From: Nevskiales bacterium
Lineage (GTDB): Bacteria > Pseudomonadota > Gammaproteobacteria > Nevskiales > Nevskiaceae
Direction of reading: 5' to 3'
Assembly (NCBI GenBank): GCA_022616655.1
Contig: JAKEEJ010000094.1
Location: forward strand, 1 to 9,564
Length of the DNA: 9,564 bases
This document shows, one piece after another, positions 1-6,735 of the stretch (its first letter is position 1; the number at the start of each line of letters is the position of its first letter). The translations under genes were made by a program, and so were the position numbers. The notes beneath the pieces are model-generated. The model saw only the letters and a list, made by a program, of their open reading frames with translations, did no database searches and was not told where the DNA came from.

Positions 1-242
1 GCCACTTTTGATTACCCGTTCGACGCGCCGCGCAAATTCATCTTTCCGGACAGTCTCAAGCTGGCGCCGGAGTTGCGCGACGCCATCCACGGTACCCTGG
101 ACGGCATCGGCAAACTGCATGACGCGCTGAAGCAGCGTCCGGACATTGATCCCGCCCGCATCACCGTGGCCGGCGCCAGCGCCGGAGCGCCGATATTCTC
201 CAGCGTTCTCTGATCTGGATGGAGGCCCAGGGGCTGCTCTGA
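1..242 (+). pseudogene. 3' remnant of an alpha/beta-hydrolase gene, probably internally deleted
   Basis: The window opens inside this gene. Frame 1 is open from base 1 to a TGA at 211-213 (70 residues) and contains ITVAGASAGAP, a G-x-S-x-G nucleophile elbow with the candidate catalytic serine on codon 178-180. In alpha/beta hydrolases about 100 or more residues carrying the catalytic Asp and His normally follow this motif. Here frame 1 stops ten residues after the serine. From about base 183, frame 3 reads RSADILQRSLIWMEAQGLL and stops at TGA 240-242. This resembles the C-terminal helix of such hydrolases and ends about 38 bases before a strong terminator. The simplest reading is that the central part was lost and the tail joined out of frame, in a run of GCC/GGCGCC-like repeats at about 166-191. 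The frame-3 tail is a judgement by eye, and a sequencing or assembly error is possible. If expressed, the product should lack activity. The substrate is unknown. Its orientation is convergent with the minus-strand operon. Confidence 0.6.
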
Positions 243-279
243 GAAACACGTTCCCGTTTTGGCGTGTCCGTATCCGGGG

Positions 280-309
280 AAATTCCCCGCCCGGCGAGGC
301 GGGGAATTT
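280..309. terminator. Bidirectional rho-independent terminator between convergent genes
   Basis: A perfect 12-bp inverted repeat, AAATTCCCCGCC (280-291) and GGCGGGGAATTT (298-309), encloses a six-base loop. On the + strand it is followed by a T-rich stretch (TTGTTCGTTT), so it should end transcription of the hydrolase remnant. On the minus strand the stem is followed by only three T residues before CCCC, so termination there may be weaker. It lies about 18 bases past the stop codon of the last minus-strand gene and is the only obvious terminator for that operon. Confidence 0.88.
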
Positions 310-326
310 TGTTCGTTTGAGGTTTG

Positions 327-1070
327 CTAGGGCCTGGCCTTTACCGCTACGGCCAGCAGATTCTGGCTGAAGATGGACCGGGCGGCGAGGTCGCCGGTCT
401 CGGCGGCGAGATAGAAACGCAGCAACGCGCGAATGCACATCCACGACACCCAACGCAACGCGCTGACAACACCGTGAATCACCGGCCGGTCCTCGAAGCA
501 TCGCACTTCGGAAAATCCGGAACACAACAACAGCTGCGAGAGGGATTCGTGCGTGAAGGCCAGTTCGTGGGTGAAATCGCCGTAGCGGATGCGCCCCGCG
601 AACGGCGATTCGCCATTGGGTGCGTGAAGGATCCAGCGGCCGCCGGAGGCCAGCACGCGACGGACTTCGTCCACGACCTCGAGTACTTCCGGTTTGGTGA
701 AGTGCTCGATGACGTCGAAGGCCACGACGACGTCGCAGGCGCCCTCGGACAGGCCGCGTAACGTTTGCAGCACATCTCCGAGCTCCACACCGTGGATGTC
801 CAGCCGCCGGGCGGCCGCCACCTGCTCCGGGGACGTGTCAACGCCACGCAGGTTGTTGTAGCCCGCACGGCGTGCGAAATGCAGCAGTGCACCGTGCCCA
901 CAACCCAGATCGAGCACGCGGGCCGCGCGGTCGGCCGGGAAATGACACCGGATCAGATCTGTCAGATACGCCGCGCGCGGCTGCAAGTCCGCCGTTGACG
1001 CAGGGGCCGGCGCGCCTTCACGCGCACCGGCGTAACGGGCGTACAGTCGGGAACGGTAATCGGTGTCCAT
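327..1070 (-). CDS. Class I SAM-dependent methyltransferase, last gene of the leftward operon
   Basis: The 247-residue product has a Rossmann methyltransferase fold. Motif I is VLDLGCGHGALL (52-63), the SAM ribose-binding acidic residue is D78 in GVDTS, a DVVVAFDVIEHF block (113-124) follows, and RVLASGGRWILHAPNG (138-153) forms the post-beta4 segment. The spacing fits the Methyltransf_11/23 group. Related proteins occur in O-antigen and exopolysaccharide clusters, so methylation of a sugar or of a chain end is likely, but the acceptor is unknown. I chose ATG at 1068-1070 because GGAG (1076-1079) sits five bases upstream on the coding strand. A GTG at 1101-1103 would add 11 residues and overlap the previous gene, but has no good ribosome site. 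The gap to the upstream glycosyltransferase stop is 29 bases, so it is co-transcribed. The stop is TAG at 327-329, just before the terminator. Confidence 0.9.
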   Translation of the reverse strand: MDTDYRSRLYARYAGAREGAPAPASTADLQPRAAYLTDLIRCHFPADRAARVLDLGCGHGALLHFARRAGYNNLRGVDTSPEQVAAARRLDIHGVELGDVLQTLRGLSEGACDVVVAFDVIEHFTKPEVLEVVDEVRRVLASGGRWILHAPNGESPFAGRIRYGDFTHELAFTHESLSQLLLCSGFSEVRCFEDRPVIHGVVSALRWVSWMCIRALLRFYLAAETGDLAARSIFSQNLLAVAVKARP

Positions 1071-1075
1071 CGCGT

Positions 1076-1079
1076 CTCC
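1076..1079 (-). promoter_or_regulatory. Shine-Dalgarno site that sets the start of the terminal methyltransferase
   Basis: On the minus strand GGAG is followed by ACGCG and then ATG (1068-1070). This good core and spacing favours the ATG over the upstream in-frame GTG at 1101-1103. Confidence 0.65.
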
Positions 1080-1099
1080 AGTGGTAAAAACAGCGGGCT

Positions 1100-2329
1100 T
1101 CACTTCCGCGCGGCCACAAGGCCGCTCAACAGCATCCGGTCGAGTCGGCCGGCACGGACCCGGGGCACCCGCAAGGCGGTCTCCACCACGCGGGCCAGGC
1201 TTTCGGCATAGCGGTCCGGCGTCCAGCCCTGAATGATGCCCCGGCTCACCTGGCCCATGGCCACCCGGTTGCAGTCGCCGTGGGCCAGGCGCCCCATCAG
1301 CCCGGCGAGCTCCTGCGGCCGGCGCGGATCAAACGTGAATCCGTTCCGCCCCTCCCGAACCAGGTCCGGCGCGCTGCCGCAGGGTTTCGAGACCAGCACC
1401 GGGAGACCGGCGGACAGGGCTTCGTTGACCACGACACCCCACGGTTCACGCGTGCTGGCATGTACGAAGGCACCGGCCAACCCGTAATAGTCCGGAAGCC
1501 CGTCGAAGCTCACCCAGCCCGGAAGCAGGACGGAATCCTGCATCCCCAGTTCCGCCACCCAACGCTGCACGTCCGGCTTGAGCGGTCCGTCACCGGCCAG
1601 GACCAGCGACCAGGCCCCGGCGCCGGCTTTCTCACGGTACTGCCGGAAGGCGCGGAGCAGATTCTGCAAATTCTTTTCCGGCGCGAAACGGCTCGACGCA
1701 AAGAAATAATCGGCCGGCAATCCCAGCCGCCTGCGAACCGCCTGCAACTGCTGGCGGGCGCGGTCTGCACCACCGGAAAAATGCGCAACGTCAATGGTGT
1801 CCACAGGCCCGATGACCATCCGGTCCGCCGGCATCTTCAAGGCCGCCAGATAGGCGGCAGCCGTGGTCCCGGCGGCCCAGGCCACGGAATAAAGCCTTAC
1901 GACGCGCGCTTTGATGGCCTCCCGCCACCCCTGGCGCTGGAAATCGTGACCGTTACTGTCCGAGGTGAAAACCGCAGGCACGCCGTTCGCCAGGCACCAT
2001 TGCAGCCCGCTCAACTCCCGTCTGCCCGACCATCCCAGCGAGACGACGACATCCGGCTGAACCTGGCCGAGGCCCCGACGGATCCGCTCCTGAAGATCGG
2101 CAATCGGGGTACGTCCTTTCGGACCCACCGTGTCGGGCCACCTCACCGGGATTCGTCGGAAGCGTTCGCTTTCGATCTGGCGGCCGGCCGGATCCGGCGT
2201 GACCGGAAAGAGCTCAATCGCCGCAACGTCCATCAGCCGCGCCGAGGCGTTCAGATTGCTCACCAGCCACGGCGGCACCCTGTTAAAAACAATCGCCACG
2301 CGCCGGCGGTCCGTCCCATTGCATTTCAT
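1100..2329 (-). CDS. GT4-family (GT-B fold) glycosyltransferase
   Basis: The 409-residue protein is a retaining glycosyltransferase of family GT4. It should transfer a sugar from a nucleotide donor to a lipid-linked oligosaccharide at the cytoplasmic face of the inner membrane. The N-terminal domain begins RRRVAIVFNRVPP (8-20). The C-terminal donor-binding domain shows SRFAPEKN (213-220), LAGDGPL (244-250), LLPGWVSFDGLPDYY (268-282) and the EX7E motif, E295 and E303 in EPWGVVVNE. PCGSAPDLVREGRNGF (316-331) is the usual C-terminal GT4 segment. The start is ATG 2327-2329, with AAGG eight bases upstream (2338-2341) and only two bases after the flippase stop, so translation is probably coupled. 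The reading frame stays open far upstream into the flippase gene, but that extension is only a shadow of the flippase and not a fusion. Donor and linkage cannot be read from the sequence. Confidence 0.93.
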   Translation of the reverse strand: MKCNGTDRRRVAIVFNRVPPWLVSNLNASARLMDVAAIELFPVTPDPAGRQIESERFRRIPVRWPDTVGPKGRTPIADLQERIRRGLGQVQPDVVVSLGWSGRRELSGLQWCLANGVPAVFTSDSNGHDFQRQGWREAIKARVVRLYSVAWAAGTTAAAYLAALKMPADRMVIGPVDTIDVAHFSGGADRARQQLQAVRRRLGLPADYFFASSRFAPEKNLQNLLRAFRQYREKAGAGAWSLVLAGDGPLKPDVQRWVAELGMQDSVLLPGWVSFDGLPDYYGLAGAFVHASTREPWGVVVNEALSAGLPVLVSKPCGSAPDLVREGRNGFTFDPRRPQELAGLMGRLAHGDCNRVAMGQVSRGIIQGWTPDRYAESLARVVETALRVPRVRAGRLDRMLLSGLVAARK

Positions 2330-2331
2330 GT

Positions 2332-3618
2332 CTATTGCCTTGCGGGTCGCCGGGCGAGCGCCATGGCAACCGCCAGCTGCAAGCCGAACGCCGCCACCAC
2401 CGCGGCGGCCGCACCCTTGACACCTAAGAAATAGATGCCGGCAAGACCCAGAACAAGAGCCGCCACCGCGCCGGCGAGCTGTGCCATCAGCACGTTGGAC
2501 GTGTTGCGCCGCGCATAGGACACGCCGGCGAAAACGTGGGAGATTGCGCTCAACGAATAGCCGGCCGCGATCCATGGCATCAGCGAAGCGCCGCTGCGGT
2601 AGCGTTCGCCCAGACACACCTGTGCGACAAGATCGCTGAACAGCAGAAACAGCATGAAAAGGCCGGCGGCCGTGACCGTCACCCCTCCCAGCCATGCAAA
2701 AAAGATGCGGCGCGTCCTGGGTGCGTCGCCGGACGAGACGGCCTGGAAATACAGTGGACGCAACGTCGCCTCGACCGCGCCGCACAAGGCCATCGCCGGA
2801 CGGCTCGCAATACCGTAAGCGGCCGCATAAAGTCCGGCCTGTTCCACGCCGAGCAGGCCGCCAATCATGTAACGGTCCGCCAGGGCACTCGACCAGGAAA
2901 TGAGTCCCAGGGGCAACAGTGGCAGCGCATAGCGCCACAGTTCTTCCCGTACGCCGGCGTCGGCGTGGCCCGTGCCAGAGGGCCGGTCATCCACCCCTTC
3001 GCGTCGCGTTGTCAGGCAGAAGAACGTCAGAATCACTGCCGAGGCTACGACATACCCGCTGAGCACCGATGTCGCGCTGGTACCGATGAGCACGGTCGCA
3101 AGCACCGCGAAAACCGGTCTCCCCCAGGCTTCGGTGACGCTCCATAACGCCATGGGTTTCTGCCGGCGCGCGGCGTTGAACAGGGATACCTCGAGCGAGC
3201 GGGCCATGTCCAGCGCAAGCAACGGCACGAGCAGCAAACCGCTCCACACGCGGGCTTCTGTGGACACGGCGTACACCAGCCATCCCAGGACCCATAAACC
3301 CCCAAACCCGGGGCCTGACCGCACGAGCAAGGCCGCAACCCCGGCGCGCAGTTGCGGGAGCGAACCGGTGCGCGCATGGTCCGGGTAGGACCGTATCGCA
3401 GCCTGTACGAACGGTGCACCCGACAGTCCGTATCCCAGTGTGGCGATGCCGAGCAACAACATGGTTTCACCGAACACCCGTGTCGGGAGAAATTCGGTAA
3501 GCAGGCGCGTACCGGCCAGGGCGCCCAGCGCAGCACCGAAGTTGCCCAACACAACCCAGGCGCCCTCGCCGAGAACACGGCGGCGCGTGCCGACCCATTG
3601 ACGAAGCACGGTCAACAT
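2332..3618 (-). CDS. Polysaccharide flippase, Wzx/PST-type (MOP superfamily)
   Basis: This 428-residue integral membrane protein is the expected size for a Wzx-type flippase, which moves undecaprenyl-diphosphate-linked repeat units from the cytoplasmic to the periplasmic face. It has many hydrophobic segments, for example around 19-38, 50-70, 92-117, 124-138, 167-199, 228-247, 307-332, 345-367 and 376-424. A charged linker lies at 203-226, between the two halves. The segment YALPLLPLGLIS with ADRYMIGGLLG and AGLYAAAYGIAS (230-272) matches the pattern at the start of the second half of polysaccharide-biosynthesis (PST) transporters. The ATG at 3616-3618 follows the upstream methyltransferase stop by nine bases, and the ribosome site is weak. 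The downstream glycosyltransferase begins two bases after its TAG. I did not assign wzx because exopolysaccharide exporters of this family look alike. The substrate is presumably the oligosaccharide made by the neighbouring glycosyltransferases. Confidence 0.9.
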   Translation of the reverse strand: MLTVLRQWVGTRRRVLGEGAWVVLGNFGAALGALAGTRLLTEFLPTRVFGETMLLLGIATLGYGLSGAPFVQAAIRSYPDHARTGSLPQLRAGVAALLVRSGPGFGGLWVLGWLVYAVSTEARVWSGLLLVPLLALDMARSLEVSLFNAARRQKPMALWSVTEAWGRPVFAVLATVLIGTSATSVLSGYVVASAVILTFFCLTTRREGVDDRPSGTGHADAGVREELWRYALPLLPLGLISWSSALADRYMIGGLLGVEQAGLYAAAYGIASRPAMALCGAVEATLRPLYFQAVSSGDAPRTRRIFFAWLGGVTVTAAGLFMLFLLFSDLVAQVCLGERYRSGASLMPWIAAGYSLSAISHVFAGVSYARRNTSNVLMAQLAGAVAALVLGLAGIYFLGVKGAAAAVVAAFGLQLAVAMALARRPARQ

Positions 3619-3627
3619 GTCGCCGTC

Positions 3628-4272
3628 TCACGCCACGCCATGTGTTTTCCGGGCAATAAGCGCCATGCTTTTCCAGAAGAACGGACACCGTCCGATGCCA
3701 CGGAACCCGACCACCTCAAACCCGGCATCGCGCAGCAGGCGCGACAGCGTTTTTCGGCTCCAGAACTTGATGTGTCCGCCGTGCCACAAGGGCCCGTGGT
3801 GCGAATCCCATTTATTGAGCACGGACAGTGCCAGATTTTTCAGATAACCGTGATAGGGCGTGGTAAGAATCAGGATTCCGGCATCGCTCAACACCGCCCG
3901 TGCGTACTGCGGCAGCTCGTGCGGTGCGTACAGATGTTCAATCACCTCGGTTGCGACGACGACATCGAACAGCTCCCTCTCGGCCGCCAGCAGTCTGGCG
4001 GGATCGTCCTGAACCCCGAAGTGGTAAAACCGAATGTGCGGAAAGCTCGTACGGGCGAGCTCGACGCCCGCGTCATCGTTCTCAATGCCCGTTACACGGT
4101 AGCCGGCGCGAGCCATGGCCGAACACAGCACCCCATTCCCACAACCGATATCGAGCACCCGCGTGGGTTGCAGCCGATCCAGTATTTTCAGGACCACGGG
4201 CACAAGGTAGCCACAGGAATAGGGCGCCTGCGTGCCTTGCCACCCGTAGTTCATAACCGCCTGAGGATTCAC
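3628..4272 (-). CDS. Class I SAM-dependent methyltransferase, first gene of the leftward operon
   Basis: The protein has 214 residues from the preferred GTG start (4270-4272), which has GGAAG (4278-4282) five bases upstream on the coding strand. An in-frame GTG at 4291-4293 would add seven residues but has no clear ribosome site. SAM motif I is VLDIGCGNGVLC (39-50), an acidic residue follows in GIENDD (62-67), FDVVVATEVIEHLY (102-115) is the motif around beta4, and ILILTTPYHGY (133-143) follows. A His-rich stretch, WDSHHGPLWHGGHIKFWS (155-172), lies in the region that shapes the acceptor site. It is a UbiG/Methyltransf_23-type enzyme that differs clearly in sequence from the other methyltransferase of this operon, so the two probably act on different acceptors. 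Sugar methylation is inferred from context, not shown. It is the promoter-proximal gene, nine bases before the flippase. Confidence 0.88.
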   Translation of the reverse strand: MNPQAVMNYGWQGTQAPYSCGYLVPVVLKILDRLQPTRVLDIGCGNGVLCSAMARAGYRVTGIENDDAGVELARTSFPHIRFYHFGVQDDPARLLAAERELFDVVVATEVIEHLYAPHELPQYARAVLSDAGILILTTPYHGYLKNLALSVLNKWDSHHGPLWHGGHIKFWSRKTLSRLLRDAGFEVVGFRGIGRCPFFWKSMALIARKTHGVA

Positions 4273-4277
4273 GGATA

Positions 4278-4282
4278 CTTCC
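4278..4282 (-). promoter_or_regulatory. Shine-Dalgarno site for the first leftward methyltransferase
   Basis: GGAAG on the minus strand lies five bases before the GTG at 4270-4272 and is part of GGGAAG. It supports this start over the longer GTG at 4291-4293. Confidence 0.5.
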
Positions 4283-4396
4283 CGTCCGGTCACTATCAGC
4301 CGCCGTCGCAGCGATCGTAAAGTCCATAACAGGCTCTAAGGTCGGGCGGGCAGTCCCGGGCCGATCATACGACTGTAATATTTCATTTAAATAGCA

Positions 4397-4407
4397 ATGC
4401 TACCGTA
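4397..4407 (-). promoter_or_regulatory. ops/JUMPstart-like element (weak candidate)
   Basis: The minus strand reads TACGGTAGCAT, which matches the RfaH recruitment element GGCGGTAGCGT at 8 of 11 positions and keeps the central CGGTAGC. It lies about 125 bases upstream of the first gene of the leftward operon, where ops elements sit in long surface-polysaccharide operons. To work it would have to be transcribed, so the promoter would need to lie beyond about base 4410. Mismatches at positions 1, 2 and 10 make chance a real alternative. Confidence 0.25.
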
Positions 4408-4504
4408 ACAAAAGTGCCTCTTTACGAGTGCTGACGTTTCGAGCCCTCCGGTCAACCCGTGCCCGGCCGGCCGCTCCGTCACACGGACCCATCCACGAGC
4501 GACT

Positions 4505-5602
4505 GTGAAAATCCTCTATATCGGCCAATTGTTCGAGGGCAGCACCTGCGAAAGCCGCCGGCGCATGCTGGAACAACTCCACTGCACGACGCTGGCGTTC
4601 AATACCCGTCCTTATACGGGTCATACCCATCGGGGGTGGCGCACGTTGGCGCATCGCTTCAATGCCGGGCCGCCGGTCACGGCGCTGAACCGCGACCTGT
4701 TGAGTTTTTCAGAGCATGTACACAGCGGCGTTGACTACGTCTGGGTGGACAAAGGCAAATGGCTGTACCCGGAAACCCTGCGCGCGATCCGGCAGATCAC
4801 CGGCGGCCTGCTGATTCACTACACGCCCGACGCCCAGTTTCTGGACCATGCGTCGCGTCACTTCCGGGCGTGCGTCCCTCTTTACGATCTGATGTTCACC
4901 ACCAAACCGTTTGAGCTTGACGCCTACCGGCGCGCGGGCGCGCGTTCGGTTCATCTGGTCCATCAGAGCTACGACAGCGTACGGCTCCGTCCGGACCGAC
5001 CTAACGGCGCAGATCAAACAGGATTCGAGTCGGAGGTGTGCTTCGTCGGCCACTGCCAACCGTACTACGCCAACTGTTTGCACACGGCCCGGCGTGCCGC
5101 GGAACGGTTGCGGATCTGGGGCCCCGGCTGGTCGCGCTACGCCCGGCGTCATGGCTGGGCACGGGACGTGGTTTCCGGCGACGGTCTGTGGGGCGACGAT
5201 TACGCCAGAGCGCTCAACGCCGCTGCCATCGGTCTGTGCCTGCTCTCAAAACGCATCCCCGAAACCACCACCACGCGCACGTTCGAAATACCCGGGTGTG
5301 GAACGTTCATGCTCGCCGAACGCACCTCGGATCACCTCGCGTTGTTCACGGAAGGCACGGAAGCGGAATTTTTCGGCGATGCGCAAGAAATGACGGACAA
5401 GATCCGCTTCTATCTGCGCCACCCGGCTCTGCGCGAACGCATCGCCGCCGCCGGGCACCGGCGCTGTCTTGCCAGCGGCTACCGTGATCTTGATCGCGTG
5501 CGGCAAATGCTCGCGCTTGCCGAACGCCGGCGACGCGTGCCGGGCGCAGAAACGCCCGGCATTCCCGCACCGTCGGCGGCCGATGGAACACACACGGCAT
5601 GA
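4505..5602 (+). CDS. CgeB-like glycosyltransferase, first gene of the rightward operon
   Basis: The 365-residue protein resembles the CgeB/DUF3880 group of GT-B glycosyltransferases. The N-terminal half begins with a MKILYIGQLF Rossmann strand and carries VWVDKGKWLYPETL (79-92) and HYTPDAQF (105-112). The second half begins at EVCFVGH (177-183). Its signature runs from TTTRTFEIPGCGTFMLAE (255-272) to LFTEGTEAEFF (280-290), followed by DKIRFYLRHPALRERIAAAG (298-317), the usual C-terminal pattern of this group. It should transfer a sugar in the cytoplasm, with donor and acceptor unknown. The GTG at 4505 is chosen because it gives the family N-terminus. The ribosome site is poor, with only GAG at 4497-4499. 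The last 25 or so residues are a Pro/Ala/Thr-rich tail not needed for the fold. The stop overlaps the next start as ATGA (5599-5602), so the two genes are translationally coupled. Confidence 0.85.
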   Translation: MKILYIGQLFEGSTCESRRRMLEQLHCTTLAFNTRPYTGHTHRGWRTLAHRFNAGPPVTALNRDLLSFSEHVHSGVDYVWVDKGKWLYPETLRAIRQITGGLLIHYTPDAQFLDHASRHFRACVPLYDLMFTTKPFELDAYRRAGARSVHLVHQSYDSVRLRPDRPNGADQTGFESEVCFVGHCQPYYANCLHTARRAAERLRIWGPGWSRYARRHGWARDVVSGDGLWGDDYARALNAAAIGLCLLSKRIPETTTTRTFEIPGCGTFMLAERTSDHLALFTEGTEAEFFGDAQEMTDKIRFYLRHPALRERIAAAGHRRCLASGYRDLDRVRQMLALAERRRRVPGAETPGIPAPSAADGTHTA

Positions 5603-6726
5603 AGATCTACCAGATCATTCAGGGCATGAGCAATGTTTCCGCCGGCCCGAGTTACTCGGTCGGCGCGCTCTCGCATCATCTGGCCGCCCGCGGCAACGAG
5701 GTTGCGATCATGGCCCTCGGGACCCCTCCCACGGAGTGGCCTTTCGACGCCAGGCTGGAAATGCTGGACGGCGGCTGTGAGCGCATCGGTCTTGCGGGAC
5801 GGCGGACCGTCCGGCGCTTCCAGGCCATGGCGCGTGAACCCGCCATCCTGCACGGTCACAGCGTGTGGCGTACCGCCAATCTGTTTCCGCTGCTGCTGGA
5901 CGCCGACAGCCCGGCCCGGATCGTCTGGAGCCCGCGCGGCACGTTCAGCGAATGGAGCTGGCGTTATCGGGCCGCGGTCAAACGGCCGTTCTGGCACCTG
6001 CTGCAGCGGCCGGCGCTGGCCCGGGTCGCCTGTTTTCACGCCACTTCGACCGCGGAATACGAAGCCATCCGACGCCGCGGCTTCGTGACACCGGTTGCGG
6101 TTGTTCCCAATGGCGTTGATATTCCACCCGTACCGTCCACTCAAACGCGGCGGAAAAGAATCGTCTTTCTCGGCCGCCTTCACTCGGTCAAGGGCATTGA
6201 TCTGCTGCTGGCCGCCTGGAGGGCGCTGTCGGAAACATTCCGGGAATGGGAACTCGTGATCGCCGGTCCGCACGATTCCGCTTATGCGCACAAACTCCTG
6301 CACACTGCAACGCAAGGCGCTCAGCTCCGCGTAAGTTTTCCGGGTGAAACGACGGGGGAACGCAAGCGGGCGCTGCTGTCCGAGGCAGCCGTGTTCGTGC
6401 TGCCCAGCCATTCAGAAAATTTTGCGATGGTGGTTGCCGAAGCCCTGGCGCACGGCACACCCGTCATTACCACCACCGGCACACCGTGGCGCGAGGTGGT
6501 CACCCGGCGCTGCGGCTGGTACATCGAGCCCTCGGCCGCGGACTTGCGCGAGACCCTGAACGAAGCGCTATCGCTGCCGCTCGACGAGCTCGCGTCCATG
6601 GGCCGGCGCGGGCGTGACTGGATGATCGCCCATTACAGCTGGACGCACCTCGCCGCGCACATGAATGACGTGTACCGGTGGGCGCTCAAGGGCGGGACGC
6701 GCCCCGCTTGCGTCATCGCCGACTGA
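5599..6726 (+). CDS. GT4-family (GT-B fold) glycosyltransferase
   Basis: This 375-residue retaining glycosyltransferase has both halves of the GT4 fold. The N-terminal domain starts MKIYQIIQGMSNVSAGPSYS with the small-residue loop SAGPS (14-18), and HGHSVW (85-90) and SPRGTFSEWS (111-120) follow. The linker VVPNGVD (168-174) leads into the donor domain with IVFLGRLHSVKG (188-199), ELVIAGP (218-224) and the EX7E motif, E273 and E281 in ENFAMVVAE. It ends with HYSWTHLAAHMNDVY (345-359), the usual C-terminal helix. The SPRG segment is common in enzymes of exopolysaccharide and capsule clusters. Its ATG overlaps the stop of the preceding gene by four bases. The next gene begins a few bases after its TGA (6724-6726). 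The donor sugar is unknown. Confidence 0.94.
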   Translation: MKIYQIIQGMSNVSAGPSYSVGALSHHLAARGNEVAIMALGTPPTEWPFDARLEMLDGGCERIGLAGRRTVRRFQAMAREPAILHGHSVWRTANLFPLLLDADSPARIVWSPRGTFSEWSWRYRAAVKRPFWHLLQRPALARVACFHATSTAEYEAIRRRGFVTPVAVVPNGVDIPPVPSTQTRRKRIVFLGRLHSVKGIDLLLAAWRALSETFREWELVIAGPHDSAYAHKLLHTATQGAQLRVSFPGETTGERKRALLSEAAVFVLPSHSENFAMVVAEALAHGTPVITTTGTPWREVVTRRCGWYIEPSAADLRETLNEALSLPLDELASMGRRGRDWMIAHYSWTHLAAHMNDVYRWALKGGTRPACVIAD

Positions 6727-6729
6727 GGG
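6725..6729 (+). promoter_or_regulatory. Shine-Dalgarno site of the polymerase gene
   Basis: GAGGG overlaps the stop codon of the preceding gene. It touches the ATG at 6730, which is too close for good initiation, but is six bases from the in-frame GTG at 6736. This favours the GTG. Confidence 0.5.
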
Positions 6730-6735
6730 ATGCTC

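Larger units (their letters stand above)
4273..4504. promoter_or_regulatory. Divergent intergenic promoter region between the two operons
   Basis: These 232 bases hold no plausible gene and must drive the leftward and rightward operons. The segment 4371-4415 is much richer in A and T than the flanking genes and includes the 8-bp palindrome ATTTAAAT (4385-4392), so it is the likely promoter core. On the minus strand, TTTAAA and TATGAT are 16 bases apart (about 4363-4390) and form a possible sigma-70 pair. TTGACC (4450-4455, minus) has no convincing -10 partner. For the rightward operon I see no clear -35/-10 pair. The transcription starts are therefore unresolved. Confidence 0.55.

Noticed and set aside
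146..370. 74-residue + strand frame across the hydrolase end and the terminator
   Set aside because: It runs through the terminator stem and into the 3' end of the minus-strand methyltransferase, with a biased, motif-free translation.
1280..2434. 384-residue + strand frame antisense to the GT4 gene
   Set aside because: The translation is rich in Arg, Pro, Gln and His with no motif, as expected for the antisense frame of a GC-rich gene whose sense strand has clear GT4 motifs.
2330..2938. Apparent 203-residue N-terminal extension of the GT4 gene at 1100-2329
   Set aside because: It lies wholly within the flippase gene in another frame, its residues are Arg/Gly/Cys-rich with no domain, and a good ATG follows the flippase stop. 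It is a shadow frame, not a fusion.
3352..4320. 322-residue + strand frame antisense to the flippase and first methyltransferase
   Set aside because: It spans two real genes on the other strand and their junction, with no recognisable domain.
4351..4375. CAGTC...GACTG inverted repeat as an operator
   Set aside because: Only five bases pair, with a 15-base spacer. This is expected by chance and has no support from a known regulator.
5479..6411. 310-residue minus-strand frame antisense to the second GT4 gene
   Set aside because: Low-complexity Arg/Pro/Gly-rich translation, while the + strand frame has a complete GT4 domain set.
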